A stretch of 64,000 nucleotides of DNA from Mobilicoccus pelagius NBRC 104925. Its GTDB lineage: Bacteria > Actinomycetota > Actinomycetes > Actinomycetales > Dermatophilaceae. This document shows, in pieces, positions 1-9,805 of this stretch; position 1 is the first letter of the stretch; every line of letters starts with the position of its first letter. The stretch spans positions 124,001 through 188,000 of the forward strand of contig NZ_BAFE01000052.1 of NCBI RefSeq assembly GCF_000247995.1, given 5' to 3'. The position numbers were made by a program, and so were the translations under genes. Under the pieces are notes generated by a model. That model saw nothing but the letters and a program-made list of their open reading frames with translations. It did no database searches and was not told where the DNA came from.

Positions 1-22
1 GGAGGGCGCTACCCTCTCACTC

Positions 23-424
23 GTGAGTCTCATGCGACGGTGTTCTCGAACGGCCTGCGGGCGACCCGCCGTGGCGACCCTCACCTACGTGTACGCGGAG
101 CAGACCGCGGTCCTCGGCCCCCTCGCCACGTTCGCCGAGCCGCACACCTACGACCTGTGTGCCTTCCATGCCGAGCGACTCACCGCGCCGCAGGGGTGGG
201 AGCTGGTCCGGCTCGCGACGCACTTCGAGGAGCCGACGCCCGGTGATGACCTGCTCGCGGTGGCCGAGGCCGTCCGTGAGCGGCCCGACCCCGCCTCACG
301 GAAGCCCGCCGTCGAGCCGTACGAGGAGTCCCACTCCGACATGGCCGCGGACGGCACCGACGGGGCCGCGGGTTCCCGGGTCGCGCACCTGCGCGTCATG
401 CGCGAACGCCGAGGGCGGCGCTGA
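23..424 (+). CDS. DUF3499 family protein
   Basis: A 133-residue conserved actinobacterial protein of unknown function. The first half carries the family's typical run: CSRTAC near the N-terminus, then an ATLTYVYA segment, then HTYDLC and HAERLTAP. The two CxxxxC-like cysteines plus the later Cys/His pair could bind a metal, but that is inference. The tail after about residue 75 is acidic then basic and looks disordered. I chose the GTG at 23 because TACCCT lies at 10-15, seven bases upstream, as expected for a leaderless transcript; ATG at 32 is the alternative. It stands directly ahead of the phosphomannomutase gene, an arrangement also known in mycobacteria and streptomycetes. Confidence 0.85.
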   Translation: MSLMRRCSRTACGRPAVATLTYVYAEQTAVLGPLATFAEPHTYDLCAFHAERLTAPQGWELVRLATHFEEPTPGDDLLAVAEAVRERPDPASRKPAVEPYEESHSDMAADGTDGAAGSRVAHLRVMRERRGRR

Positions 425-473
425 CCACCCGCCCTCGCATCCACGTGGGGCGGGGGTCCACGGCCCCACCGAC

Positions 474-479
474 TAGGCT
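474..479 (+). promoter_or_regulatory. -10 element of a leaderless promoter for manB
   Basis: TAGGCT sits seven bases before the GTG at 487 and no ribosome binding site is present. This geometry places transcription start at or next to the start codon. Confidence 0.5.
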
Positions 480-486
480 GGCCTGC

Positions 487-1905
487 GTGAACGAGTCACC
501 TCTGTCCGAGTTCATCAAGGCCTACGACGTGCGGGGCCTCGTGCCGCAGCAGCTGAACGCCCCCGTGGCGCGTGCCATCGGCGCGGCGTTCGCGCGCGTC
601 GTGGCCCTGCCGGAGGATGCCACCGGCGTCGTCGTCGGGCACGACATGCGCCCCTCGTCCCCGGAGCTCTCCCGTGCCTTCGCCGAGGGGGCGGCGGCCA
701 ACGGTCTCGACGTCACCCTCATCGGGCTCTGCTCGACCGACGGCCTCTACTACGCGAGCGGCGCCCTCGACCGGCCCGGCGCGATGTTCACCGCGAGCCA
801 CAACCCGGCGCAGTACAACGGCATCAAGATGTGCCGGGCGGGTGCGCGTCCGGTGGGTCAGGACTCCGGCCTCGGCGAGATCACCGCGGTGGCGCAGTCG
901 ATCCTCGACGGTCTCGAGCCGGAGGTCCCCGCCGCTACCGACGTGACGCCCGGGTCCCTCCACGAGGAGGACCTCCTCGCCGACTACGGCGCGTTCCTCC
1001 GCGGTCTCGTCGACCTGTCGGGCTCCCGGCCCCTCAAGGTCGTCGTCGACGCCGGCAACGGCATGGGCGGTCACACGGTGCCGAGCGTCCTCGCCGACCT
1101 CCCCCTCGACAGCGTCCCGCTCTACTTCGAGCTCGACGGCACGTTCCCCAACCACGAGGCCAACCCCCTCGAGCCGGAGAACCTCCGCGACCTCCAGAAG
1201 GCCGTCGTCGAGCACGGCGCCGACATCGGTCTCGCCTTCGACGGCGACGCCGACCGGTGCTTCGTCGTCGACGAGCGCGGCGAACCGGTGAGCCCCTCGG
1301 CCATCACCGCGCTCGTCGCCACGCGCGAGATCGCCAAGGAGGTCGCCGCCGGAACGCCTGCGGCCGACGTCGCGATCGTCCACAACGTCATCAGCAGTCG
1401 TGCCGTGCCCGAGATCGTCACCGAGCACGGCGCCCACCCGGTGCGCACCCGCGTCGGCCACTCGTTCATCAAGGCCGAGATGGCCCGGGAGGACGCCGTG
1501 TTCGGCGGCGAGCACTCCGCGCACTACTACTTCCGCGACTTCTGGTTCGCCGACACCGGCATGCTCGCCGCGATGCACGTCCTCGCGGCGCTCGGCGAGC
1601 AGGAGCGGCCGTTCTCGGAGCTCGTCGCCGAGTTCGACCGCTACCCGGCCTCCGGGGAGATCAACTCCCGCGTCGAGGATGTAACCGCCGCCGTCGACCG
1701 CGTCCTCGCCTGGGCATCCGACGACGCCACGCAGGACCACCTCGACGGGCTCACCCTCGGATCGTCGACCGGTCCGATGTGGTGGCTCAACCTCCGCAAG
1801 AGCAACACCGAGCCGCTCCTGCGACTCAACGTCGAGGCGCAGGACGTCGAGACGATGAGCCGGGTGCGCGACGAGGTGCTCGCCCTCATCCGTCAGGACT
1901 CCTGA
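487..1905 (+). CDS. manB: Phosphomannomutase/phosphoglucomutase
   Basis: A 472-residue enzyme of the alpha-D-phosphohexomutase family that interconverts mannose-6-phosphate (or glucose-6-phosphate) and the 1-phosphate, feeding GDP-mannose for cell-surface glycans. Visible motifs are the phosphoserine loop TASHNP at about residue 102-107, the metal-binding DGDADR at about 251-256, a sugar-binding GGEHSAHYYF segment at about 338-347 and the phosphate-binding NTEPLLRLN near the C-terminus. Length is normal for the family. An upstream extension to 445 is open but GTG 487 is favoured by the TAGGCT element at 474-479. It begins a run with a Trm112-like and a SIS-domain gene; the manA gene often found next in this block is missing here. 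Confidence 0.93.
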   Translation: MNESPLSEFIKAYDVRGLVPQQLNAPVARAIGAAFARVVALPEDATGVVVGHDMRPSSPELSRAFAEGAAANGLDVTLIGLCSTDGLYYASGALDRPGAMFTASHNPAQYNGIKMCRAGARPVGQDSGLGEITAVAQSILDGLEPEVPAATDVTPGSLHEEDLLADYGAFLRGLVDLSGSRPLKVVVDAGNGMGGHTVPSVLADLPLDSVPLYFELDGTFPNHEANPLEPENLRDLQKAVVEHGADIGLAFDGDADRCFVVDERGEPVSPSAITALVATREIAKEVAAGTPAADVAIVHNVISSRAVPEIVTEHGAHPVRTRVGHSFIKAEMAREDAVFGGEHSAHYYFRDFWFADTGMLAAMHVLAALGEQERPFSELVAEFDRYPASGEINSRVEDVTAAVDRVLAWASDDATQDHLDGLTLGSSTGPMWWLNLRKSNTEPLLRLNVEAQDVETMSRVRDEVLALIRQDS

Positions 1906-1973
1906 CCACCGGGGACGTCCCCGTCCCCGCCGCCTCTGCCCGACCTCTTCACCCCTCACCCCAAGGAGAGACC

Positions 1974-2195
1974 ATGACCGCCCCCGCCGGATCCACCCCC
2001 CGCATCGCCCCCTGGCTGCGCGAGATCCTCCGTTGCCCCGTCACCGGCTCCGAGCTCGTCGACGGCGTCGGCCCCGACGGTACGCCCGAGCTGCAGGCCA
2101 CGCAGGCGGACGCCTCCGGCGTGCGCCGTGCCTACCGCGTCGAGGGCACGATCCCGGTGCTCCTCGCCGACGAAGCACGCACGATCGACGCCTGA
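1974..2195 (+). CDS. Trm112-like (UPF0434) small protein
   Basis: A 73-residue protein with the core WLREILRCPVTGSEL and a C-terminal YRVEGTIPVLL, the signature of the Trm112/YcaR fold. Trm112 proteins in other organisms partner methyltransferases; the role of this actinobacterial type, found between phosphomannomutase and SIS-domain genes, is unknown. The zinc site is degenerate because only one cysteine (RCPVTG) is visible. The ATG follows a good AAGGAG site about seven bases upstream, and the stop is one base before the next gene, so the three genes are probably one operon. Confidence 0.85.
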   Translation: MTAPAGSTPRIAPWLREILRCPVTGSELVDGVGPDGTPELQATQADASGVRRAYRVEGTIPVLLADEARTIDA

Positions 2196-2196
2196 C

Positions 2197-3372
2197 ATGG
2201 TCTACGTCGACGAGGCCCTGCTCGACGACGAGGCCCACCTCGCCGCCTGTGACAGCAGACAGACGGTGCGTGCGTTCGCGACGGCGGGTGCGCAGGTGCG
2301 GGAGGCGTTGACGTTGTCGGCGGAGGCCGACATGGAGCGCCTCACGCGCGGCGACCGGCCCCGGTCGGTCCTCGTCGCCTCCCTCGGTGGGTCGGCCGTC
2401 GTCGCCGACGTGCTCGGCATGCTCGCCGAGCCGGGCTCGCCCGTGCCGGTGACGACGCGACGCAACGTGCCGCTGCCCGGGTGGGTCGGTCCGCTCGACC
2501 TCGTCGTCGCGGTGTCGCTCTCGGGGCGCGCCCGTGGGCCGCTCGCGGTCGCGGCCGAGGCCGCCCGGCGCGGCGCCTCGCTCCTCACCGTGGGCGCGTC
2601 CGACTCACCGCTCGCAGCGATCTCCGCACGGGCCCGTGGCGTCCACGTCGACGTCGGAAGCGGACGCGTGTCGTCGCGGACGGCGTTGTGGTCGCTCCTC
2701 ACGCCCGTCCTCGTCGGGGCGGACGCCCTCGGGCTCGTCGACGTGCCCGAGTCCGCGCTGCGCGAAGCCGCGGCCCGTCTCGATGCCGAGGCGGAGGCGT
2801 GCCGACCCTCCTCGGAGGCGTTCGTCAACCCCGCCAAGCTCCTCGCGCTCGGCCTCGGCGGCACCGTCCCCGTCGTCCTCGGCGACGGCCCCCTCAGCGG
2901 GGTGGCGGCCGCCCGGGCGGCCGCGATGCTCACCCGCACCGCGCGCGTGCCCGCCACCCACGGCGAACTGCCCGACGCGGCGTCCCAGATCGTCGCGACG
3001 TTCGACGGGCCCTTCACCGCCGGCGGCGGCCAGGGCGTCGACACGCCCGCGGTCGCCGACATCTTCGCCGACCCGTTCCTCGACGGGCCGTCGATGCCGC
3101 GCCTCTCCCTCCTCATGCTCCGGGACGCCCCCGTCGACCCGACGAGGCCCGAGGAGGCCGACGTCGCGGCCCTCACCGACGCGGTCCTCGCCACCGCCGA
3201 GGACGCCGGCGTGCGGATCTCGACGGTCGTCGCCGAGCCGGGGCCGCCCATCGCGCGGCTCGCCGGTCAGATGGCCCGGGTCGACTTCGCCGCCACCTAC
3301 CTCGCGATCGGCGCAGGCCTCGACCCTGCCCGGTCCCGTCACCTCCTCCACCTTCGCGACCAGACCCGCTGA
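2197..3372 (+). CDS. SIS-domain protein, bifunctional phosphoglucose/phosphomannose isomerase-like
   Basis: A 391-residue protein related to the archaeal-type bifunctional phosphoglucose/phosphomannose isomerases. The first half shows a sugar-isomerase (SIS) core: SLGGSAVVADVL at about residues 63-74, then a VVAVSLSGRARGPLAVA segment at about 105-121, where most SIS proteins have a longer serine/threonine-rich phosphosugar loop. The second half contains the NPAKLLALGLG and ATHGELPDAA segments seen in this family. Many actinobacterial members are annotated as TobH-like or as mannose-6-phosphate isomerase-like; activity cannot be assigned from sequence alone. ATG 2197 is one base after the Trm112-like stop. 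Confidence 0.8.
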   Translation: MVYVDEALLDDEAHLAACDSRQTVRAFATAGAQVREALTLSAEADMERLTRGDRPRSVLVASLGGSAVVADVLGMLAEPGSPVPVTTRRNVPLPGWVGPLDLVVAVSLSGRARGPLAVAAEAARRGASLLTVGASDSPLAAISARARGVHVDVGSGRVSSRTALWSLLTPVLVGADALGLVDVPESALREAAARLDAEAEACRPSSEAFVNPAKLLALGLGGTVPVVLGDGPLSGVAAARAAAMLTRTARVPATHGELPDAASQIVATFDGPFTAGGGQGVDTPAVADIFADPFLDGPSMPRLSLLMLRDAPVDPTRPEEADVAALTDAVLATAEDAGVRISTVVAEPGPPIARLAGQMARVDFAATYLAIGAGLDPARSRHLLHLRDQTR

Positions 3373-3414
3373 CCGGGGGCCCGATCCCGCCCCCCCGCCG
3401 CCGAAAGGACCACC

Positions 3415-4815
3415 GTGGACGCCGGAACCACCGACCACGTCGATCTCGCCGTCATCGGCTCGGGCTCGGGCAACTCGCTCGTCACCCCCGACTGGGAAGG
3501 CAAGCGGGTCGCGATCATCGAGTCCGGCGCGTTCGGCGGCACGTGCCTCAACGTCGGCTGCATCCCGACGAAGATGTTCGTCTACCCCGCCGAGGTCGCC
3601 GCGGCCGTGCGGGAGGCGTCCCGGTACGGCGTTGACGCCCACGTCGACGGGGTGCGGTGGCGCGACATCCGCGACCGCGTCTTCGGCCGGATCGACCCGA
3701 TCTCGGAGGGCGGCAAGCGCTATCGCCTCGAGGGCGAGAACACGACGGCCTACCTCGGACGGGCCCGGTTCACGGGGGAGCGCACCCTGGAGGTGGCGCT
3801 GAACGACGGCGGCACGGCCCGCGTCGAGGCCGACCAGATCGTCGTCGCGACCGGGTCGCACGCGGTGGTCCCGGACGTCGTCCGGGAGTCCGGTGTCCCG
3901 TTCCACACCTCCGACACGGTGATGCGCATCGACGACCTCCCGCCGCGGGTCCTCATCATCGGCGGTGGGTACATCGCGACGGAGTTCGCCCACGTCTTCG
4001 CCGACCTCGGCGTCGAGGTCACCCTCGTCGCACGCGGCCCGCGCCTGCTCCGGCACCTCGACGGCGACGTCGCCCGTCGTTTCACGGAGGCCGCACGGAC
4101 GCAGTGGGACGTGCGCCTGGAGACCCGGGTCGAGGAGCTCACTCCGAGCGAGGCGGGGGAGGGGCTCGTCGACGCCCGTCTCTCGGACTCCACGCGCGTC
4201 GAGGGCGCGCTCCTCCTCGTGTGCACCGGCCGCGCCCCGAGCGTCGCCGATCTCGACCTGCCCGCGGCCGGCATCGCCCAGCACGACGACAGCCGCATCG
4301 TCGTCGACGAGCACGGCCGCACGAGCGTCCCCGGCGTGTGGGCCCTCGGCGACGTCTCCTCCGAGCACCAGCTCAAGCACGTCGCCAACCACGAGGCGCG
4401 GGTCGTCGCCCACAACCTCGTCCACGGCGACGACCTGCGGTCGTTCGACGAGCGGTTCGTCCCCGCGGCGGTGTTCACGCGTCCGCAGATCGCCGCGGTC
4501 GGCGCCACCCAGGAGGAGCTCGACGAGGCCGGGACGGAGTACCGCGTCAAGGTCCAGGAGTACGCCGACGTCGCCTACGGCTGGGCGATGGAGGACACCG
4601 TCGGGTTCTGCAAGGTGCTCGCCGCGCCGGACGGGCGCCTCCTCGGCGTCCACGTCATGGGGCACGAGGCCTCGATCGTCGTCCAGCCCGCGATCCTCGC
4701 ACTCAACCTCGGCCTCACGGCGGCCGAGACGGCGCGGGGGCAGATGTGGATCCACCCCGCCCTGCCCGAGGTGCTCGAGAACGCGCTCCTCGGCGTCGTC
4801 GATCCTGAGAATTGA
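3415..4815 (+). CDS. mtr: Mycothione reductase
   Basis: A 466-residue flavoprotein disulfide reductase that uses NADPH to reduce mycothiol disulfide, keeping the actinobacterial thiol buffer reduced. The N-terminal FAD-binding glycines (VIGSGSGNS) are followed by the redox-active disulfide GGTCLNVGCIPTK at about residues 41-53. The NAD(P)H-binding IIGGGYIATEF lies at about 181-191, and the C-terminal HPALPEVLENAL holds the catalytic His-Glu pair of the dimer interface. The GSGSGNS form of the first FAD motif distinguishes mycothione reductases from lipoamide dehydrogenases. The start is GTG 3415 after a GAAAGGA site. It lies where manA is usual in this gene block. No SigR-like promoter was seen directly upstream. 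Confidence 0.93.
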   Translation: MDAGTTDHVDLAVIGSGSGNSLVTPDWEGKRVAIIESGAFGGTCLNVGCIPTKMFVYPAEVAAAVREASRYGVDAHVDGVRWRDIRDRVFGRIDPISEGGKRYRLEGENTTAYLGRARFTGERTLEVALNDGGTARVEADQIVVATGSHAVVPDVVRESGVPFHTSDTVMRIDDLPPRVLIIGGGYIATEFAHVFADLGVEVTLVARGPRLLRHLDGDVARRFTEAARTQWDVRLETRVEELTPSEAGEGLVDARLSDSTRVEGALLLVCTGRAPSVADLDLPAAGIAQHDDSRIVVDEHGRTSVPGVWALGDVSSEHQLKHVANHEARVVAHNLVHGDDLRSFDERFVPAAVFTRPQIAAVGATQEELDEAGTEYRVKVQEYADVAYGWAMEDTVGFCKVLAAPDGRLLGVHVMGHEASIVVQPAILALNLGLTAAETARGQMWIHPALPEVLENALLGVVDPEN

Positions 4816-4893
4816 CTGAATCCGTAACGCTGCCAGGCTATTCGCGCCCCACTGTCGTGAGGTCGGTTCATAGTCTCGTTCTCGTGGCCCCGA

Positions 4894-5241
4894 ATGGGCC
4901 GTCAGGCGACCCGTCAGGGCCGCCGGAGGGGGGCCCGTGCTCGCAAGAGAGGCCCCGGGGCCGTCGTCGACCTCGTCGGCGCCGCGGGACGCACCGAGTC
5001 GTGGCGGGTCGAGGCCCTCAAGGTACGCCACAAGGACGCGCTGCCGTCGTTCCCCTCCGACGGGCCCCGACGCCTCGCCCTCGTCACGTGCGGCGGACCC
5101 GTCGTCCACACCGCCCACGGCCGCGGCTACCGCGACAACGTCATGGTGTGGGCGGCGCCCGCCGCCGCAGCCGCACCCGTCGCCACCGCACCCTCCGCAC
5201 CGGCCGACGCCGCGTCCACGTCCTCTACCGCCTCGCCCTGA
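4894..5241 (+). pseudogene. C-terminal remnant of a class F sortase
   Basis: From about 4960 the translation matches the last 65 or so residues of actinobacterial class F sortases: a GAVVDL...TESWRV strand, KDALPSF, then LALVTCGGP with the catalytic cysteine codon at 5089-5091 and GYRDNVMVWA with the arginine at 5131-5133. The first two-thirds of the enzyme, including the signal anchor and the catalytic histidine segment, are absent. A CATAGT element and a GTG at 4884 upstream open a different frame, so the 5' part may have been lost by deletion plus frameshift. The end is an Ala/Pro/Thr-rich tail. It is unlikely to be active. Confidence 0.7.
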
Positions 5242-5556
5242 CCTCGGGTGGACCGCAGGGGACGTCGTCACGGTCCACCCGCACGCGGGGGACTCACGGG
5301 GCCCTGCCGTTCCACTCCCACGACGCACCACTCGGGGTGCAGAGCCCCGCCACGCTCGGCCGCCCGCGCCCGCACCGTCGCCACGCGATACCCTGGGGCC
5401 TGCGTTCCGGCGTGGGTGATGACCCGCTGCGCGAGACGACCGGGCCCGACGGGTCCGTCACGTCTCCCGGCCCAGAAGGGCGTCGCCGGGGCCGATTGCA
5501 CATGGCGGGTGGTGGATCTCACCGACCCGCCGACGTCGACCCACGAAAGAGTGCAC
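5242..5556 (+). promoter_or_regulatory. Leader region of ahcY with promoter and hairpin
   Basis: No gene is seen in these 315 bases. TACCCT at 5389-5394 is a plausible -10 element and would give a leader of about 155 bases. A hairpin with arms 5504-5514 and 5520-5531 (GGCGGGT pairing ACCCGCC, inner GGTG/CACC) lies 25 bases before the start codon. I could not fit a known SAH or SAM riboswitch core. Confidence 0.35.
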
Positions 5557-7002
<1,446 letters not shown>

Positions 7003-7071
7003 TCGAGCACCGCTCTTGATCGAGCGGCGCCGATCGGCCTCCGGGCGTCGTGCCCGGCCGGTCGCACGGTT

Positions 7072-7109
7072 CCGAACGGCCGCCCACCACAGCGTGGGCG
7101 GCCGTTCGG
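7072..7109 (+). terminator. Intrinsic terminator after ahcY
   Basis: Perfect 16-base inverted repeat, arms 7072-7087 and 7094-7109, six-base loop, about 70 bases after the ahcY stop. There is no uridine run, which is usual in high-GC actinobacteria. Confidence 0.75.
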
Positions 7110-7125
7110 CTTCTCCCGACGGCGG

Positions 7126-7131
7126 TAGGCT
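7126..7131 (+). promoter_or_regulatory. -10 element of the mtrAB-lpqB promoter
   Basis: TAGGCT just after the ahcY terminator. It predicts a leader of about 50 bases ending with a GGAGGA ribosome site at 7181-7186. Confidence 0.45.
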
Positions 7132-7190
7132 TGGCCGGGCCGGACAGAGCCGGACACAGGGGGTCCGGCCACGGGGAATCGGAGGACCAC

Positions 7191-7868
7191 ATGAAGGCGC
7201 GCGTGCTCGTCGTCGACGACGACCTTGCCCTCGCAGAGATGCTCGGCATCGTCCTGCGCAACGAGGGATTCGACGTCGACCACGTCGACGACGGATCCGA
7301 GGTGCTCCGCGTCTTCCGTGAGACCCGACCCGACGTCGTCCTCCTCGATGTCATGCTTCCCGGCATGGACGGCATCGAGGTCTGCAAGCGGCTCCGTGCC
7401 GAGTCGAGCGTGCCGATCATCATGCTCACCGCACGCACCGATACCGTCGACGTCGTCGTCGGACTGGAGTCGGGTGCCGACGACTACGTCAGCAAGCCGT
7501 TCAAGCCGCAGGAACTCATCGCCCGCGTGCGCGCGCGGCTGCGGCGCGGCGACGACCCGGCGCCCGAGCGTCTCGTCATCGGCGACCTCACCATCGACGT
7601 CGCCGGTCACTCCGTCAAGCGCGACGGGGTGCCGCTGTCGCTCACCCCGCTCGAGTTCGACCTCCTCGTCGCCCTGGCCCGAAAGCCGTGGCAGGTGTTC
7701 ACCCGCGAGGTCCTCCTCGAACAGGTGTGGGGCTACCGCCACGCCGGCGACACCCGACTCGTCAACGTCCACGTCCAGCGGCTCCGCAGCAAGATCGAGA
7801 AGGACCCGGAGCGCCCGCAGATCGTCCTCACCGTCCGCGGCGTCGGCTACAAGGCAGGCCCGGCCTGA
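7191..7868 (+). CDS. mtrA: Response regulator MtrA, OmpR family
   Basis: A 225-residue DNA-binding response regulator of the MtrAB two-component system, which controls cell-wall and division genes in actinobacteria. The receiver domain (1-120) has the DDD acidic pocket, phosphoacceptor Asp53 in VVLLDVMLPG, Thr near 80 (MLTART) and the conserved Lys in SKPFKP at about 102. The C-terminal winged helix (about 127-223) has the OmpR-type PLEFDLLVAL and RLVNVHVQRLRSKIE. ATG 7191 follows GGAGGA. The next gene is its kinase MtrB, then lipoprotein LpqB, the conserved order in actinobacteria. Confidence 0.96.
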   Translation: MKARVLVVDDDLALAEMLGIVLRNEGFDVDHVDDGSEVLRVFRETRPDVVLLDVMLPGMDGIEVCKRLRAESSVPIIMLTARTDTVDVVVGLESGADDYVSKPFKPQELIARVRARLRRGDDPAPERLVIGDLTIDVAGHSVKRDGVPLSLTPLEFDLLVALARKPWQVFTREVLLEQVWGYRHAGDTRLVNVHVQRLRSKIEKDPERPQIVLTVRGVGYKAGPA

Positions 7869-7948
7869 GCCCCCACGCGTCCTCGTCCGGCTGGTCGGCC
7901 TCCGACCCGTCGGGCATCGTCGCGTCCTCCGCCCCGCGCGATCCGTCG

Positions 7949-9805
7949 GTGGTCGACGAGCCCATCCCGTCCGACGCCACGTCCGTCGTCGCTCCACAGG
8001 CCGCCACCGACACGGATTCCCTCCGAGACGTCCCCGACGCCGACACGGCGGGGGAGGATGACGGGGGCGCGACGGCCGTCACGTCCCCGTCCCGGTGGGC
8101 GCGGCTCCGGGAGCGGACGGCGGGTCTCGTCGCCGACGGCCGCCGTCAGTGGCGGACCAGCCTGCAGTTCCGCGTCGTGCTCACGACGCTGCTCGTCGGC
8201 ACCGTCGTCGTCGTCGCGCTCCAGTCGTTCCTCTACGGGCGGATCGCCGACGGCCTCGTCCAGACGCGGATCGCCGCCGCCGAGGTGGAGGCCGCGAACG
8301 GGGCGCACGAACTCCGCGCCAAGCTCGCCCCCAACGGCGAGACCGACGTGAGCACACAGCAGATCGCGTTCGACGTCGTCACCCAGCAGGAGTCGCAGAA
8401 CCCCGACCAGACGCGCACGCTCATCCTCACGCGGGCCATCGACAACACCCACGCGCCGACGAGCGATCCGACGGCCCACTTCGGGGTGTCCCTCGACGTC
8501 GTCCCCACCCATCTGCGCAAGGCCATCGCTGCCGATCCCACGCACCAACAGGTGCAGATCGTCCCCTACCCGAAGGGGGCGGGGAGCGTGCCCGCGGTCG
8601 TCGTCGGCACGCAGATCCAGATTCCCGACGCGGGGCCGTACGAGCTCTACTACCTGTTCCCCATGCAGCGCGAGCAGGACATCATGGCGATGGTGTGGCG
8701 GGTGTTCGTCGCCGGGGCGATCGCCCTCGTCGGTGCGCTGGGTCTCCTCGCGTTCATCGTCACCCGCCTCGTCGTCGAACCCCTCCGGCAGGCCTCCGAG
8801 GTCGCCACGCGGCTCAGCGACGGCCACCTCAACGAGCGCATGCTCGTCCGCGGCGAGGACGACATCGCGCGCCTCGCGACGGCGTTCAACGACATGGCCG
8901 AGCACCTGCAGGGGCAGATCCAGCAACTCGAGACGCTGTCGCGAGTGCAGCAACGGTTCGTCTCCGACGTCTCCCACGAGCTGCGCACCCCGCTCACGAC
9001 GATCCACATGGCCTCGGCGCTCATCTACGACCAGCGGCACGACTTCGAGCCGATGGTGGAACGCACCGCCGAGCTCCTCCACACGCAGGTCGAACGGTTC
9101 GAGGCGCTGCTCGGCGACCTCCTCGAGATCAGTCGGTTCGACGCGGGCGGTGCGGCGCTCGAGGCCGACCCCGTCGACCTCCGTGTGATCGTCGCCCGGG
9201 TCGCGTCGGCGACGGACCAGCTCTCCGAGGCGAAGGGGAGCGAGATCGTCCTCGTCGGCGACGACGAGCCCCGCGTCGCGGCGGTCGACTCCCGCCGAGT
9301 CGAGCGCATCCTCCGCAACCTCCTCGTCAACGCCGTCGAGCACGGTGAGGGGCGGCCGGTGACGATCGAGCTCGGGTCCGACGAGGACGCCGTCGCCGTC
9401 GTCGTCGCCGATCAGGGGATCGGGCTCAAGCCGGGGGAGGCCGATCTGGTCTTCAACCGGTTCTGGCGGGCCGACCCCTCACGCAAGCGCACCACGGGCG
9501 GCACGGGTCTCGGGCTCGCGATCTCCCTCGAGGACGCGCATCTCCACCACGGGCGTCTGCAGGCCTGGGGCAAGCCGGGGGCGGGATCGCGCTTTCGCCT
9601 CACCCTCCCGAGGGTCTCCGGCGCTGTCGTCGACGACTCGCCGCTGCCCCTGGAACCCTCAGCGCCCACGCCCGACGGGATGGACGCGCCGGTGGATGCC
9701 GACGCGGTCCCGGAGGCAGCCCCGCCCGAGGTGGAGGCCGTGGCGCCACCCGAGGAGCCCACGCCTTCCGGCCCGCCTGCCGATCTCCCGGAGGAGGATC
9801 GATGA
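7949..9805 (+). CDS. mtrB: Sensor histidine kinase MtrB
   Basis: A membrane histidine kinase of about 618 residues that phosphorylates MtrA. After an acidic, low-complexity cytoplasmic N-terminus come a first membrane helix (FRVVLTTLLVGTVVVVAL), an extracellular sensor domain of about 160 residues, a second helix (VFVAGAIALVGALGLLAFIV), a HAMP linker, the phosphoacceptor helix SDVSHELRTPL with His343, and an ATPase domain with NLLVNAVEH, ADQGIGL and TGGTGLGLA. The C-terminus is a Pro/Glu/Ala-rich extension of about 55 residues. The start is uncertain: GTG 7949 is the first in-frame start after the mtrA stop, but no ribosome site is visible, and coding through the mtrA end is also open. Its last codons overlap lpqB by ATGA. 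Confidence 0.9.
   Translation: MVDEPIPSDATSVVAPQAATDTDSLRDVPDADTAGEDDGGATAVTSPSRWARLRERTAGLVADGRRQWRTSLQFRVVLTTLLVGTVVVVALQSFLYGRIADGLVQTRIAAAEVEAANGAHELRAKLAPNGETDVSTQQIAFDVVTQQESQNPDQTRTLILTRAIDNTHAPTSDPTAHFGVSLDVVPTHLRKAIAADPTHQQVQIVPYPKGAGSVPAVVVGTQIQIPDAGPYELYYLFPMQREQDIMAMVWRVFVAGAIALVGALGLLAFIVTRLVVEPLRQASEVATRLSDGHLNERMLVRGEDDIARLATAFNDMAEHLQGQIQQLETLSRVQQRFVSDVSHELRTPLTTIHMASALIYDQRHDFEPMVERTAELLHTQVERFEALLGDLLEISRFDAGGAALEADPVDLRVIVARVASATDQLSEAKGSEIVLVGDDEPRVAAVDSRRVERILRNLLVNAVEHGEGRPVTIELGSDEDAVAVVVADQGIGLKPGEADLVFNRFWRADPSRKRTTGGTGLGLAISLEDAHLHHGRLQAWGKPGAGSRFRLTLPRVSGAVVDDSPLPLEPSAPTPDGMDAPVDADAVPEAAPPEVEAVAPPEEPTPSGPPADLPEEDR

Noticed and set aside
2605..5331. Long minus-strand open frame (about 900 codons) opposite the SIS and mycothione reductase genes
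   Set aside because: Typical antisense shadow in high-GC DNA; composition is Arg/Gly/Val/Asp-rich with no domain, and known genes fill the plus strand.
5401..5556. SAH riboswitch upstream of ahcY
   Set aside because: The conserved core bases could not be found by eye; only a generic hairpin is seen.
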